In this document: one piece after another, positions 7,278-14,206 of the stretch | Position numbering within the stretch: the stretch's first letter is position 1 | How the letters are laid out: each line of letters begins with the position of its first letter | Assembly (NCBI GenBank): GCA_937998635.1 | Contig: CALLDA010000218.1 | Span: 1 to 21,044 of the forward strand | Origin: an uncultured Pseudomonadales bacterium | Lineage (GTDB): Bacteria; Pseudomonadota; Gammaproteobacteria; Pseudomonadales; Porticoccaceae | DNA length: 21,044 nucleotides | Direction: 5' to 3' | Translations under genes and position numbers: made by a program | The notes under the pieces: generated by a model | What the model was told of the DNA's origin: nothing | The model's database searches: none | What the model saw: only the letters and a program-made list of their open reading frames with translations

Positions 7278-7310
7278 CTTCGCTGAGCATGCATTGCATC
7301 CTCAGCGAAG
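7278..7310. terminator. Bidirectional hairpin between convergent genes
   Basis: CTTCGCTGAG (7278-7287) and CTCAGCGAAG (7301-7310) form a perfect 10-bp stem. The loop itself contains ATGC/GCAT, extending the helix after one C-C mismatch. It lies between the convergent stops at 7236 and 7313. T-runs are poor on both sides, so its strength as an intrinsic terminator is uncertain. Confidence 0.6.
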
Positions 7311-7312
7311 AT

Positions 7313-8023
7313 TCAATTGCGCCAATATAACCCTATCGTTGCAACGCCGGATAGCGAACATAACAACAGCGATGCTATGCGGATATATTGGCCCGATATT
7401 CGATCTACCCAGCGCATCGCCAGGTAAAAACCCAGCAGTGCCGCTGGAATCAGCGGGAAAGTCAGCCTTAGGTGATGCCAGGACATAAACCCTGCTGGGA
7501 CCTGTACCGCTAGAGACAAAATACAACTCACAATAAAAAAAGCCGAAAGATTGGCTCGAATCAAACTGGCCTTTTCATGCTGCAATAACAAGGCCATTGG
7601 CGGCCCACCGATAGCCGTGCTCGTACCCATAAAACCTGAAAGAAATCCTGCCACCGCCATCCGTCGAGGTGTTGGAGTGATTCTAAAGGGCAACAAACTG
7701 ATCAAAACAGCTATCACCACAGTAATGCCCAGACAAAGCGACAAGAGGCGAGCATCGGCCCACACTAGCAAGCCACCACCGGCTAGAGAACCGGGAATAC
7801 GCCCGGCAACCGCTGCACCTAAACCTTGCAAGGAAATACTAGAACGATATCGATAAGCGTTGGCCATTGACAAAATCAAAGCCGTAGCCGTAATTGGCCC
7901 AGGCACGTAATCTGGAGATAACAAAAACAACAGTGGCGCAGCAATGATAGCCAGCCCAAAACCAATGGCGCTTTGGACAAAAGCACCCATTAAAATAAGT
8001 AACGTAGCGAACACAACATCCAT
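7313..8023 (-). CDS. TauE/SafE (TSUP) family membrane permease
   Basis: A polytopic inner-membrane protein of 236 residues from the ATG at 8023, the usual size for TauE/SafE sulfite/sulfoacetate exporter-type permeases. It opens with MDVVFATLLILMGAFVQSAIGFGLA, the family pattern (hydrophobic helix ending G-F-G). It has about seven to eight hydrophobic segments and the mid-protein repeat GFLSGFMGTSTAIGGPPMALLL. The frame extends 16 codons upstream to TTG (8071), but those residues are polar and unlike the family, and TTGACA there could instead be a -35 box. Substrate is not predictable; sulfonates and other small organic anions are known cases. A sulfotransferase lies downstream of the divergent neighbour, but there is no direct link. 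Confidence 0.85.
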   Translation of the reverse strand: MDVVFATLLILMGAFVQSAIGFGLAIIAAPLLFLLSPDYVPGPITATALILSMANAYRYRSSISLQGLGAAVAGRIPGSLAGGGLLVWADARLLSLCLGITVVIAVLISLLPFRITPTPRRMAVAGFLSGFMGTSTAIGGPPMALLLQHEKASLIRANLSAFFIVSCILSLAVQVPAGFMSWHHLRLTFPLIPAALLGFYLAMRWVDRISGQYIRIASLLLCSLSGVATIGLYWRN

Positions 8024-8190
8024 TATGGGGGCACTTAGATTAGACGGGCTTGTATTAGAGCATACTGTCAATTGGCGGGATTATTGCCGCCCCTGTTCGA
8101 ATATAATTCCAGTGGTATCTGTGTCAACTCTCGATGTATTAAAATAATCCCTGCTACCACCCTTTCACTCAAGCATAAACAGGAGCTCAC

Positions 8191-8610
8191 GTGCCTCCCA
8201 CTCAATTTTCGATCCAGGGTTTTGCCTTTCGCCTGGCTGCCGCGCTAGTTTTGGTCTTTGCTACCTACAATACTGCCGGATGGTCCTACTATCACTGGGC
8301 GCTTACCACCCTAAGCGATATAAATCCGTTTAAAGCGTTCGCTGGTTTGCTACTACTCACTGCCTGGGTTATTTTTATTCGCGCGACACTGCGCTCGCTC
8401 GGAGCCATCGGCATCGGACTCGTCACAGCCTTATTCGCAACAGTTTTCTGGATGATCATCGACTGGGGCATTGTATCCACCGACAACATCAACGCAGTAA
8501 CTTTTGTTACTCAGATTATTTTATGCCTGATTCTCGCTATCGGTATGTCATGGTCTCACGTTCGGCGCAGGCTCAGCGGCCAGGTGGATGCCGATGATGT
8601 TGGGGATTAA
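8191..8610 (+). CDS. DUF6524-like small membrane protein
   Basis: 139 residues starting at GTG with AGGAG 5 bases upstream. Four hydrophobic helices are apparent (about 10-28, 47-64, 68-90, 105-122), joined by short loops, with a charged cytoplasmic-looking tail (SHVRRRLSGQVDADDVGD). The opening FSIQGFAFRLAAALVLVFATYNTAGWSYYHW matches my memory of the DUF6524 family, whose function is not known to me. It is divergent from the TauE/SafE gene. A TATAAT at 8102-8107 in the shared gap may be its -10, but no good -35 is paired with it. The family label is from recall and should be confirmed by profile search. Confidence 0.75.
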   Translation: MPPTQFSIQGFAFRLAAALVLVFATYNTAGWSYYHWALTTLSDINPFKAFAGLLLLTAWVIFIRATLRSLGAIGIGLVTALFATVFWMIIDWGIVSTDNINAVTFVTQIILCLILAIGMSWSHVRRRLSGQVDADDVGD

Positions 8611-8699
8611 TCGACCTGTAGTTCTTTTATCTACTATCTGTAACTCGGAGCCCAGGGCAAAAAAATTTAAACTATAAAAACTACCGTTAGGAGAGATCG

Positions 8700-9638
8700 A
8701 TGAACCAATCCCCACTACCCACTCGAAACCGCGTTTATAACGAATTTCTGATGGAAAGCAGTCGTTGGGATAATTTTGAAGCCCGCGAAAGTGATGTCAT
8801 TATTTGCACTCCCGCCAAATGTGGCACCACCTGGACGCAGATGATTTGCGCCCTGTTGATTTTTCAAAAAACTGATTTTGAAAAACCACTGACCGAATAT
8901 TCGCCCTGGATGGATGTATTACTAGCGCCAGCAGAACAGGTTCATAAGCAATTAAGCGAACAGACGCACCGTCGCTTTATAAAAACCCATACCCCATTGG
9001 ATGGCCTGCCTTACTACGAGCAGACAAAATATATCTGCGTGGGGCGGGACCCACGCGATGCCTTTTTGTCTTTAAAGAATCATCTGGAAAACATGAAGCC
9101 GGAGGCACTGGAAATTTGCCAGAAAAATGCCACCGGTGAATGGAAGCCACCGCAACCCTCGCCTAAAGACCTGAGCGAATGGTTCTGCGCCTGGATGGGT
9201 TCAAGCTGTAGCACCTCACCGGATCATGCCGGTCATGCCGATGTGCTAAATTACGTGAACACCTTTTGGCAATTCAGACACCTGCCCAATATTCTGATGC
9301 TCCACTACAGCGATCTAAAAGCTGATCTTGAAGGCGAAATGAAGCGTATTGCTAAATTCCTCAACATCGAAGTGCCCGACCAGTTATGGCCAGAACTGGT
9401 GGCTGCCGCATCATTTGACAATATGAAAAGCAAAGCTGATCGCCTCGCACCACAGGTAACCAGCAATGTCTGGAAAGATGTTGGGCAGTTTTTCAACAAA
9501 GGGACTAGCGGGCAATGGCGCGATATTCTTGGTGACAAAGAGTTGGAGTTATATGAGCAAGTAATGTCTGAACGACTGCATCCGGACTTAGCTAACTGGC
9601 TTGAAAATGGTCGGCTTACCTCAGGCCTGACAATATAA
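8700..9638 (+). CDS. Sulfotransferase domain protein (PAPS-dependent)
   Basis: 312 residues resembling cytosolic sulfotransferases that move sulfate from PAPS to hydroxyl or amine groups. The 5'-phosphosulfate loop is TPAKCGTTW (38-45 region). KTHTPLDGLP places His97 as the likely catalytic base. The 3'-phosphate site is VGRDPRDAFLSLKNH with Arg116 and Ser124. The late motif FNKGTSGQWRD (264-274) corresponds to RKGxxGxW in eukaryotic SULTs. The start is ATG with GGAGAG upstream. No PAPS-synthesis genes are adjacent. The acceptor is unknown; small hydrophobic alcohols or phenols are plausible given the catabolic neighbours. The complete motif set suggests an active enzyme. Confidence 0.92.
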   Translation: MNQSPLPTRNRVYNEFLMESSRWDNFEARESDVIICTPAKCGTTWTQMICALLIFQKTDFEKPLTEYSPWMDVLLAPAEQVHKQLSEQTHRRFIKTHTPLDGLPYYEQTKYICVGRDPRDAFLSLKNHLENMKPEALEICQKNATGEWKPPQPSPKDLSEWFCAWMGSSCSTSPDHAGHADVLNYVNTFWQFRHLPNILMLHYSDLKADLEGEMKRIAKFLNIEVPDQLWPELVAAASFDNMKSKADRLAPQVTSNVWKDVGQFFNKGTSGQWRDILGDKELELYEQVMSERLHPDLANWLENGRLTSGLTI

Positions 9639-9693
9639 ATTTCTGGCACGATTAAATAACGAACGAATAGTCAAACACTCAAGAATCAAAAAA

Positions 9694-9891
9694 ATGGATC
9701 TTCTCGAAGCCAGGAAAATCCACTGCCCCTATTGCAATGAGCTGATTGAGGTGGTGATAGATTGTTCAGTCACTGATGAGCAGCAATATATAGAAGATTG
9801 CTTTGTCTGCTGTCAGCCCATTGATGTTTCAGTGTCTATCGATAGTTCTGGCGAAGTTCGGCTTGTCGCCAGGAACGAAAACGAGGGGTAG
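9694..9891 (+). CDS. CPXCG motif-containing cysteine-rich protein
   Basis: A 65-residue protein with two cysteine pairs, CPYC near residue 10 and CFVCC near 31, the zinc-knuckle arrangement of the CPXCG family (Pfam14255 as I recall). It is small, acidic and probably cytosolic, with no assigned function. It lies 55 bp after the sulfotransferase gene on the same strand and 97 bp before hspQ. No clear Shine-Dalgarno precedes the ATG. The second motif carries an extra adjacent Cys (CCQPID) and lacks the Gly after CPYC (it has Asn), minor deviations from the family name. Confidence 0.85.
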   Translation: MDLLEARKIHCPYCNELIEVVIDCSVTDEQQYIEDCFVCCQPIDVSVSIDSSGEVRLVARNENEG

Positions 9892-9988
9892 CATGGTCAG
9901 TTCGCAACTACAGCCAATAAGAATAAAGATAAATTGCCTATCTCCACAATCTCGGCAACCGTGACAGTGACAAGGGAGGTTAAATCCA

Positions 9989-10306
9989 GTGACAAAACAA
10001 GCGATGTTCAACGTCGGTCAGGTGGTTAATCATAAACTGTTTAATTACCGCGGCGTGATTTACGAAATCGACCCAATATTTATGCTCTCTACCCAATGGT
10101 ATGAGCAAATGGCCAAATCAAGGCCGCCAAAGGATGAGCCCTGGTACCACATACTAGTAGATAACGGTGTGCATAATACCTACGTTGCACAACAAAACTT
10201 AAGCGCTGAGCCAGAACCTGGCCCCATCAGACACCCTGCCATTGATGACTTTTTCGTCGGTTTTTCCAACGGCAGATACTACGTAAGAAAAAATCGCCTG
10301 CAGTAA
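9989..10306 (+). CDS. hspQ: Heat shock protein HspQ
   Basis: 105 residues matching HspQ (YccV), the small heat-shock protein first described as a hemimethylated-DNA-binding protein that lowers DnaA levels and acts as a Lon specificity enhancer in enterobacteria. The family blocks FNVGQVVNHKLFNYRGVIYE, QWYEQMAKSRPPKDEPWYHI and TYVAQQNL are all present. The start is GTG, supported by GGGAGG 9 bases upstream; the next in-frame ATG (residue 6) has no such site. No sigma32 promoter was recognised in the 97-bp gap. The 3' end converges on the PepSY gene with only 22 bp between. Confidence 0.95.
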   Translation: MTKQAMFNVGQVVNHKLFNYRGVIYEIDPIFMLSTQWYEQMAKSRPPKDEPWYHILVDNGVHNTYVAQQNLSAEPEPGPIRHPAIDDFFVGFSNGRYYVRKNRLQ

Positions 10307-10328
10307 TCAGCGAATTCGATAGCCAGAT

Positions 10329-11108
10329 TTAGCGACGCCGAGAGGGCTCACGCCGCCACATGATAAAACCCGTAATTACTAAAATGACGAATATTATCGC
10401 CATGAGATCGACTAAATAGGGGCCCCAATTACCGACAATTCGACCACTGTGAATGTCGAGCAGCAAACGCTCCACAGTAATACCCTCGCCAGAAAAATGT
10501 TTACCCAGAATGTCGCCCAAGCCAGAAGGCGTGGTAACAGACTGGCTCCATATCATCGCTTGCGCTACTTCGATCACTGGTGCCCAGCTAAGGTTATCAA
10601 GATCAGCTAAAAAATATTCCCCCCCAGCCGACAAAATGAGCTGGTTCTGCTGGCGTCCGATTTTCTCTAGGGCCGCAGGTAAGCCGTGAGCCATTCCCAG
10701 CCGTTCGACCAGTTCGTACTGTGAACTTAGAACAAACAACTCGCCGTTACAGGCGACAACATTAAAACCCTTATCGCTTAATTCAAGGGCGCCGATGAGG
10801 TCGCCGCCGCAATGTGCTATTTCACGGGTATCAAGGAATAACTCATCACCCACACGGGTAACCAACTTATCACCCAGTGGGTAACTGACGAGTGAAGCGG
10901 TCGAGTTTATCCCGTACCAGTTCAACAATGGTGATGCGCTGATAGTTTGCTTATCAAGGCCCCAGTCGCCGGTATGGTTCAGGACAAGACCAGTAATAGC
11001 CAGAATTAAGACAAAAACTGCCGCGCTTAAGCCCAGGCGACGATGCCATACCTTGAGTCGAGATGCCTCTCTAACCGGACCCTGATCCGGCACTACCGCT
11101 TTAGTCAT
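10329..11108 (-). CDS. PepSY-associated transmembrane protein (probable periplasmic electron-transfer partner)
   Basis: 259 residues from the ATG at 11108, which overlaps the upstream gene's stop (ATGACTAA, 8 bp), a typical translational coupling. The longer frame from 11144 adds 12 residues inside the upstream gene and is less likely. A positively charged start (KVWHRRLG) leads into a helix, LSAAVFVLILAITGLVLNHTG, as in PepSY-associated TM proteins. A mainly beta, periplasm-like central part and a second helix with a positive tail (IIFVILVITGFIMWRREPSRRR) follow. Such proteins beside FMN-binding partners are implicated in metal reduction (for example the Pseudomonas ferripyoverdine reduction cluster). 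The family is likely; the electron-transfer role is inference from context. Confidence 0.82.
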   Translation of the reverse strand: MTKAVVPDQGPVREASRLKVWHRRLGLSAAVFVLILAITGLVLNHTGDWGLDKQTISASPLLNWYGINSTASLVSYPLGDKLVTRVGDELFLDTREIAHCGGDLIGALELSDKGFNVVACNGELFVLSSQYELVERLGMAHGLPAALEKIGRQQNQLILSAGGEYFLADLDNLSWAPVIEVAQAMIWSQSVTTPSGLGDILGKHFSGEGITVERLLLDIHSGRIVGNWGPYLVDLMAIIFVILVITGFIMWRREPSRRR

Positions 11109-11658
11109 CCATCGCCACTTGCTGATTAGGCGCTGTCCGTCCACTCAAATAAAGGGCAAACCTGGCGACTCGTATGGCCGCTCTGACCGACAGGGTTGCG
11201 CCGGTAATACCATCGACGGACTGACTTAGACCTCCGCTCTGCCCCTTCAGGCTCAAACCGATAAATTGCTGCGTGAAAAACGGATGTCTAATTTCACTGC
11301 CGCGGCTCTCCCTAAACTGGAGCACCCTTATGTTTTTTATTTGCTTGCCCTCGACTACAACGCCAAAGGTAATCGAACGAGTCTTACCAATCTCATCAAA
11401 AATCCAGGCAGTGGTCTCGCCCTCCTGCCAGTAACGCACACGAAAACCAGGATACTCCCGTTTAAATATTTCTCTAGCGCGCAATTTGTCCACCTCTTCA
11501 AGCCACAGGGCCTGACTTACATGGTCGCTTGAGCCTAATGATTGCTGTAAAAATTCCTGTGGTGTCAAATACACTCCCCTGGCCATCGCCGGGGGGATTG
11601 CAAAGCCAGCAGCAAAGAAAACAGCAAAAATTAACAGCCTTAGCCGAACGCGACGCAT
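11101..11658 (-). CDS. Exported FMN-binding domain protein (flavinylated, NqrC/RnfG-like)
   Basis: 185 residues. The N-terminal signal or anchor (RLRLLIFAVFFAAGFAIPPAMA) precedes an FMN-binding domain. The signature VDGITGATLS (148-157) fits the D-G-x-[ST]-G-A-T-x-[ST] flavinylation motif, so Ser157 is the expected site for phosphodiester-linked FMN added by ApbE. A second family block, ESRGSEIRHPFFTQQFIG, is present. The protein should carry electrons in the periplasm. It lies between the porin and PepSY genes on the same strand and overlaps the latter. No apbE gene is in the window, so flavinylation would rely on one elsewhere. Only a weak GGA precedes the ATG. Confidence 0.9.
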   Translation of the reverse strand: MRRVRLRLLIFAVFFAAGFAIPPAMARGVYLTPQEFLQQSLGSSDHVSQALWLEEVDKLRAREIFKREYPGFRVRYWQEGETTAWIFDEIGKTRSITFGVVVEGKQIKNIRVLQFRESRGSEIRHPFFTQQFIGLSLKGQSGGLSQSVDGITGATLSVRAAIRVARFALYLSGRTAPNQQVAMDD

Positions 11659-11701
11659 AGTTTATTTCCGTTCTGAATTTTTATTCATCGGTCGCTGCCT
11701 T

Positions 11702-11767
11702 TGACTCACTGGCTTACATTGACCCATTAGTAACTTATGACTCACTAGCTTATGAAGCACTGGCTTA
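11702..11767. repeat. Four imperfect 15-18-bp tandem repeats, each with an in-frame stop
   Basis: Read on the minus strand, the unit is TAAGCYAGTGAGTCA. On the plus strand the copies are 11702-11716, 11720-11737 (degenerate, 18 bp), 11738-11752 and 11753-11767. The last contains the porin stop codon. The TAA of every copy is in the same frame, at 15, 15 and 21-bp steps after the porin stop. They fill most of the gap between the porin and FMN-binding genes. Confidence 0.75.
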
Positions 11768-12973
11768 AAAGCTCCAGCCGAGGCCAAGATTAAAGCTATC
11801 ACCATCACCATTACTCTGATCTGCCCAGTCCACCTTAAAAACCACATTTTCTACCAGCCAATAATTGAGGCCCAGATCAATTTGCTCTACTTCCGTATCC
11901 GCGTTGCTACCTGCCGTCACATCCCACTCACTGTAGCGAGCGAACACACCTAACTTTGGCGTCAGTCGATAAGAAGGCTCTATATACCAACCATCCTGTT
12001 CGTCACGGCCAAATGACTCCGCTTCGTCACCATCAATATCCCAGCTAGCATACAAGCCTCGCAGAGCAAAATCACCGGCTTGATAGGCAAAGTGGCTTTC
12101 CCAAAACAGGGCACTGGCTTCATCAGCCCCCAGTCCCTGGGTGATGTCTTCCTGATATTGCACCGCCAGGGCCAGTTCCAGTCCTGCTACACCAGTGTAT
12201 TTTATACGCCCCGTGTAGGCGAAATCCTCGGCGCTCGCCTGACTGACCTTTTCTCGACCGCCTCTAATGTCAAAGGCTTTGCTACCGCTGATATCGGTCT
12301 CCAGGCCGCTATGTATAGCCAGATCGTAACTTAGCGCCGCGGCCAATTCGCCATGGAGCTTTACGCCCGCCTCCCACCAGGTGGCGGGAATAATATTTTT
12401 CTCGACCGGGTTACGCTCGACACCATAAAAGCTATCGGGCTCATGAGTTTCGTTAATAATACCTACCGGCAGCAGAAATTGCCCAAAGGTGGCGCTGTGA
12501 TTTTTTGCAAAGTCCCATTCAATATAGGCTTGCTCAACTTCTACCTCACCATTCTGACCATCACCTGCAATCGAGTGTTCCAGCTCCACTTCGGAAACAA
12601 AACGTACATCATCGCTAAACTCATGCTCCACGAAGAGCACAAAGCGGTGATTATCCACCTCATCGGTTTTACCGTTTTCTTTATCGTTGTAATGCAATTC
12701 GCCGTAACCGCCAAGGTGGGTCTTATCTGCCCAATCAGCAACTTTTGCATAGCTCTCTGCTGTGGATGCAACAGATTCAACGGCACCGGCGGTGGCTTCA
12801 ACTTTTTGGTTGGTGTTGACCAGTTGCTTTTTTAACTGTTCGATTTCGGCCTGCTGGGCTTTGAGCAGGGCCATGACTTCGGCCATGGTGACTTCATCTT
12901 CGGCAGCCTGGGCAAAGCCAGCATACAACGCCAGCAGCCCTGCGATGCTCATGGTGATTAAGGATCTTTTCAT
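11765..12973 (-). CDS. Outer-membrane porin with N-terminal coiled coil (LbtU/OprP-like)
   Basis: 402 residues. The signal peptide is 1-23 (cleavage AQA|AEDE). A predicted coiled coil at about 28-75 (ALLKAQQAEIEQLKKQLVNTNQK) resembles the periplasmic trimerising stalk of some porins. A beta-barrel region from about 85 has alternating aromatic/polar strands (LGGYGELHYN, HRFVLFVEHEFSDDVRFVSEVELEH). The C-terminus is Trp-Ser-Phe; a terminal Phe is the usual BAM recognition residue. I recall relatives annotated as LbtU-type siderophore porins or phosphate-selective porins; specificity is not proven. GGGAG precedes the start. It is first in an operon with the FMN-binding and PepSY genes. A promoter overlapped by a Fur-box-like sequence lies upstream, suggesting expression under iron limitation. 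Confidence 0.85.
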   Translation of the reverse strand: MKRSLITMSIAGLLALYAGFAQAAEDEVTMAEVMALLKAQQAEIEQLKKQLVNTNQKVEATAGAVESVASTAESYAKVADWADKTHLGGYGELHYNDKENGKTDEVDNHRFVLFVEHEFSDDVRFVSEVELEHSIAGDGQNGEVEVEQAYIEWDFAKNHSATFGQFLLPVGIINETHEPDSFYGVERNPVEKNIIPATWWEAGVKLHGELAAALSYDLAIHSGLETDISGSKAFDIRGGREKVSQASAEDFAYTGRIKYTGVAGLELALAVQYQEDITQGLGADEASALFWESHFAYQAGDFALRGLYASWDIDGDEAESFGRDEQDGWYIEPSYRLTPKLGVFARYSEWDVTAGSNADTEVEQIDLGLNYWLVENVVFKVDWADQSNGDGDSFNLGLGWSF

Positions 12974-13055
12974 AGATAATTACTCCCGTTGTTCGAAGGC
13001 TTTCAAGCCTGCAAAGTAAACGTGTTGTATGAATGGTCAATTTAATGGGAGCACG

Positions 13056-13084
13056 ATCATATTGATCCAGAATCCTAAATGCAA
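13056..13084 (-). promoter_or_regulatory. Sigma70-type promoter of the porin operon
   Basis: Read on the minus strand, TTGCAT (-35, 13084-13079) and TATGAT (-10, 13061-13056) are separated by exactly 17 bases. Transcription would start near 13049, giving a leader of about 75 nt to the porin ATG. The -35 is overlapped by the Fur-like box. Confidence 0.7.
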
Positions 13085-13099
13085 CTAATTATCATTCGC
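13081..13099 (-). promoter_or_regulatory. Fur-box-like operator
   Basis: On the minus strand, GCGAATGATAATTAGTTGC matches the 19-bp Fur consensus (GATAATGATAATCATTATC) at 13 of 19 positions, including an unbroken AATGATAAT core. It overlaps the -35 of the porin promoter, the classic place for Fur repression. The match is mine by eye; binding is unproven. Confidence 0.6.
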
Positions 13100-13101
13100 G
13101 T

Positions 13102-13115
13102 TTGATCCAGGTCAA
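13102..13115. promoter_or_regulatory. FNR/Anr-type box
   Basis: TTGATCCAGGTCAA matches the FNR/Anr consensus TTGAT-N4-ATCAA at 9 of 10 specified bases. Its centre (13108.5) is about 60 bp upstream of the proposed porin transcription start, near the class I activator position, and 58 bp before the multicopper oxidase start codon. It could serve either gene. It suggests response to low oxygen. Confidence 0.6.
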
Positions 13116-13166
13116 TGCAATAATGCCCGCCGATCACGCCGCCTAACTATTTGGAGCTGCCCTACT

Positions 13167-14195
13167 ATGGTCTTTGTGCGACTTATAACGTTATTTTTAG
13201 TGTTAGCAAGCCCTGTCTATGGTGGTGAAATAAAGGGAGGCGAGATAAAAAGTGACGAAATCGGGGCAGGCGAAATCAGAGAGTACTGGGTCAGCGCAGA
13301 AAAAGTGGTCTGGGATTACGCGCCGAGTGGTAAAAACCTGATACGCCCAGAGCACGGTCTTGGCCCATGGGGAGAAACCAGCAGCTACAACAAATACCGA
13401 TATTTCGCCTATACCGATAACACCTATGCCACCAGGGTTGAACAACCGGAATGGATGGGTATTCTTGGACCCCAACTGATCGGCGAGGTTGGCGACACGC
13501 TGAAAGTCCATTTTAAAAATATGGCCGATCGACCCCTATCTATGCATCCCCACGGCGTGCGCTATGACGAGGACAACGATGGCGCTGATCTGCGCGGTGC
13601 CGGTGGCATTGTCCTGCCCGGCAAAAGCTACACTTACACATGGCGGCTCGATGAAAAGGCTGGCCCTGGGCCAGCTGACCATTCGTCCATTGTCTGGGTC
13701 TATCACTCCCACGTGAAGCCAGTCGAAGAGGTTTATGCGGGCCTGATCGGTACCATTGTGGTTACCGCTAAAGGCATGGCGAAATCCAGACACGACCCAT
13801 CTCCGAAGGATGTCGAGCAAAGTTTTACTACGATGTTTATGGTCTTTGACGAAGAGGACGGTGAAGAAGGCGGCCTGATGCACGCTATGAACGGCTATAT
13901 TTTCGGCAACTTACAAGGCATTGAGGCCAATGAGGACGAGAACATCAGATGGCACCTTATCGGCATGGGTTCTGAAGTTGATTTGCATACCGCCCACTGG
14001 CACGGTGAAACGGTACTAAATGGAGGACGGCGTACGGATGTGATCAACCTGATGCCGGCTACCATGACATCGGTGACCATGGAGGCTGATAATCCAGGTA
14101 CCTGGTTATACCATTGCCATGTCTCAGACCACATCACCGCCGGCATGATCACTCGCTGGAAAATACATCCGCGTGCTAAATCAGTCGTTAAATAA
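13167..14195 (+). CDS. Two-domain multicopper oxidase (ceruloplasmin/hephaestin-like, possible ferroxidase)
   Basis: 342 residues with a signal peptide (about 1-18) and two cupredoxin domains. Domain 1 supplies MHPHG (His127, His129) and VYHSH (His180, His182). Domain 2 supplies HTAHWHG (His274, 277, 279) and WLYHCHVSDHITAGM (His316, Cys317, His318, His322, Met327). That gives eight histidines for the trinuclear centre and a full type 1 site (His274, Cys317, His322, Met327) only in domain 2, since domain 1 has Ser in place of Cys. This is the arrangement of small two-domain laccases, which work as trimers. ILGPQLIGEVGDTLKVHFKN recalls ceruloplasmin/hephaestin. It would oxidise metals or phenols in the periplasm. 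It is divergent from the Fur-boxed porin operon and 11 bp before an SDR gene. Confidence 0.92.
   Translation: MVFVRLITLFLVLASPVYGGEIKGGEIKSDEIGAGEIREYWVSAEKVVWDYAPSGKNLIRPEHGLGPWGETSSYNKYRYFAYTDNTYATRVEQPEWMGILGPQLIGEVGDTLKVHFKNMADRPLSMHPHGVRYDEDNDGADLRGAGGIVLPGKSYTYTWRLDEKAGPGPADHSSIVWVYHSHVKPVEEVYAGLIGTIVVTAKGMAKSRHDPSPKDVEQSFTTMFMVFDEEDGEEGGLMHAMNGYIFGNLQGIEANEDENIRWHLIGMGSEVDLHTAHWHGETVLNGGRRTDVINLMPATMTSVTMEADNPGTWLYHCHVSDHITAGMITRWKIHPRAKSVVK
13221..13280 (+). repeat. Four 15-bp in-frame repeats encoding xGEI-type pentapeptides
   Basis: Directly after the signal peptide, codons 19-38 of the multicopper oxidase encode GGEIK, GGEIK, SDEIG and AGEIR. The units are 13221-13235, 13236-13250, 13251-13265 and 13266-13280. 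Copies diverge at the DNA level, so the expansion is not very recent. It probably forms a flexible linker ahead of the first cupredoxin domain. Confidence 0.75.
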
Positions 14196-14206
14196 AATAA
14201 GTCCTA

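Noticed and set aside
8024..8071. N-terminal extension of the TauE/SafE protein to a TTG codon
   Set aside because: The 16 added residues are polar, unlike the family's immediate start in a membrane helix, and there is no ribosome-binding site for the TTG.
11662..11847. 61-codon minus-strand frame covering the repeat array and porin 3' end
   Set aside because: It is out of frame with the porin, lacks a start signal, and its peptide is just the translated repeat.
12353..12835. 160-codon plus-strand frame inside the porin gene
   Set aside because: It is antisense to a clear porin coding sequence with a signal peptide, barrel strands and terminal Phe. The plus-strand translation has no family features.
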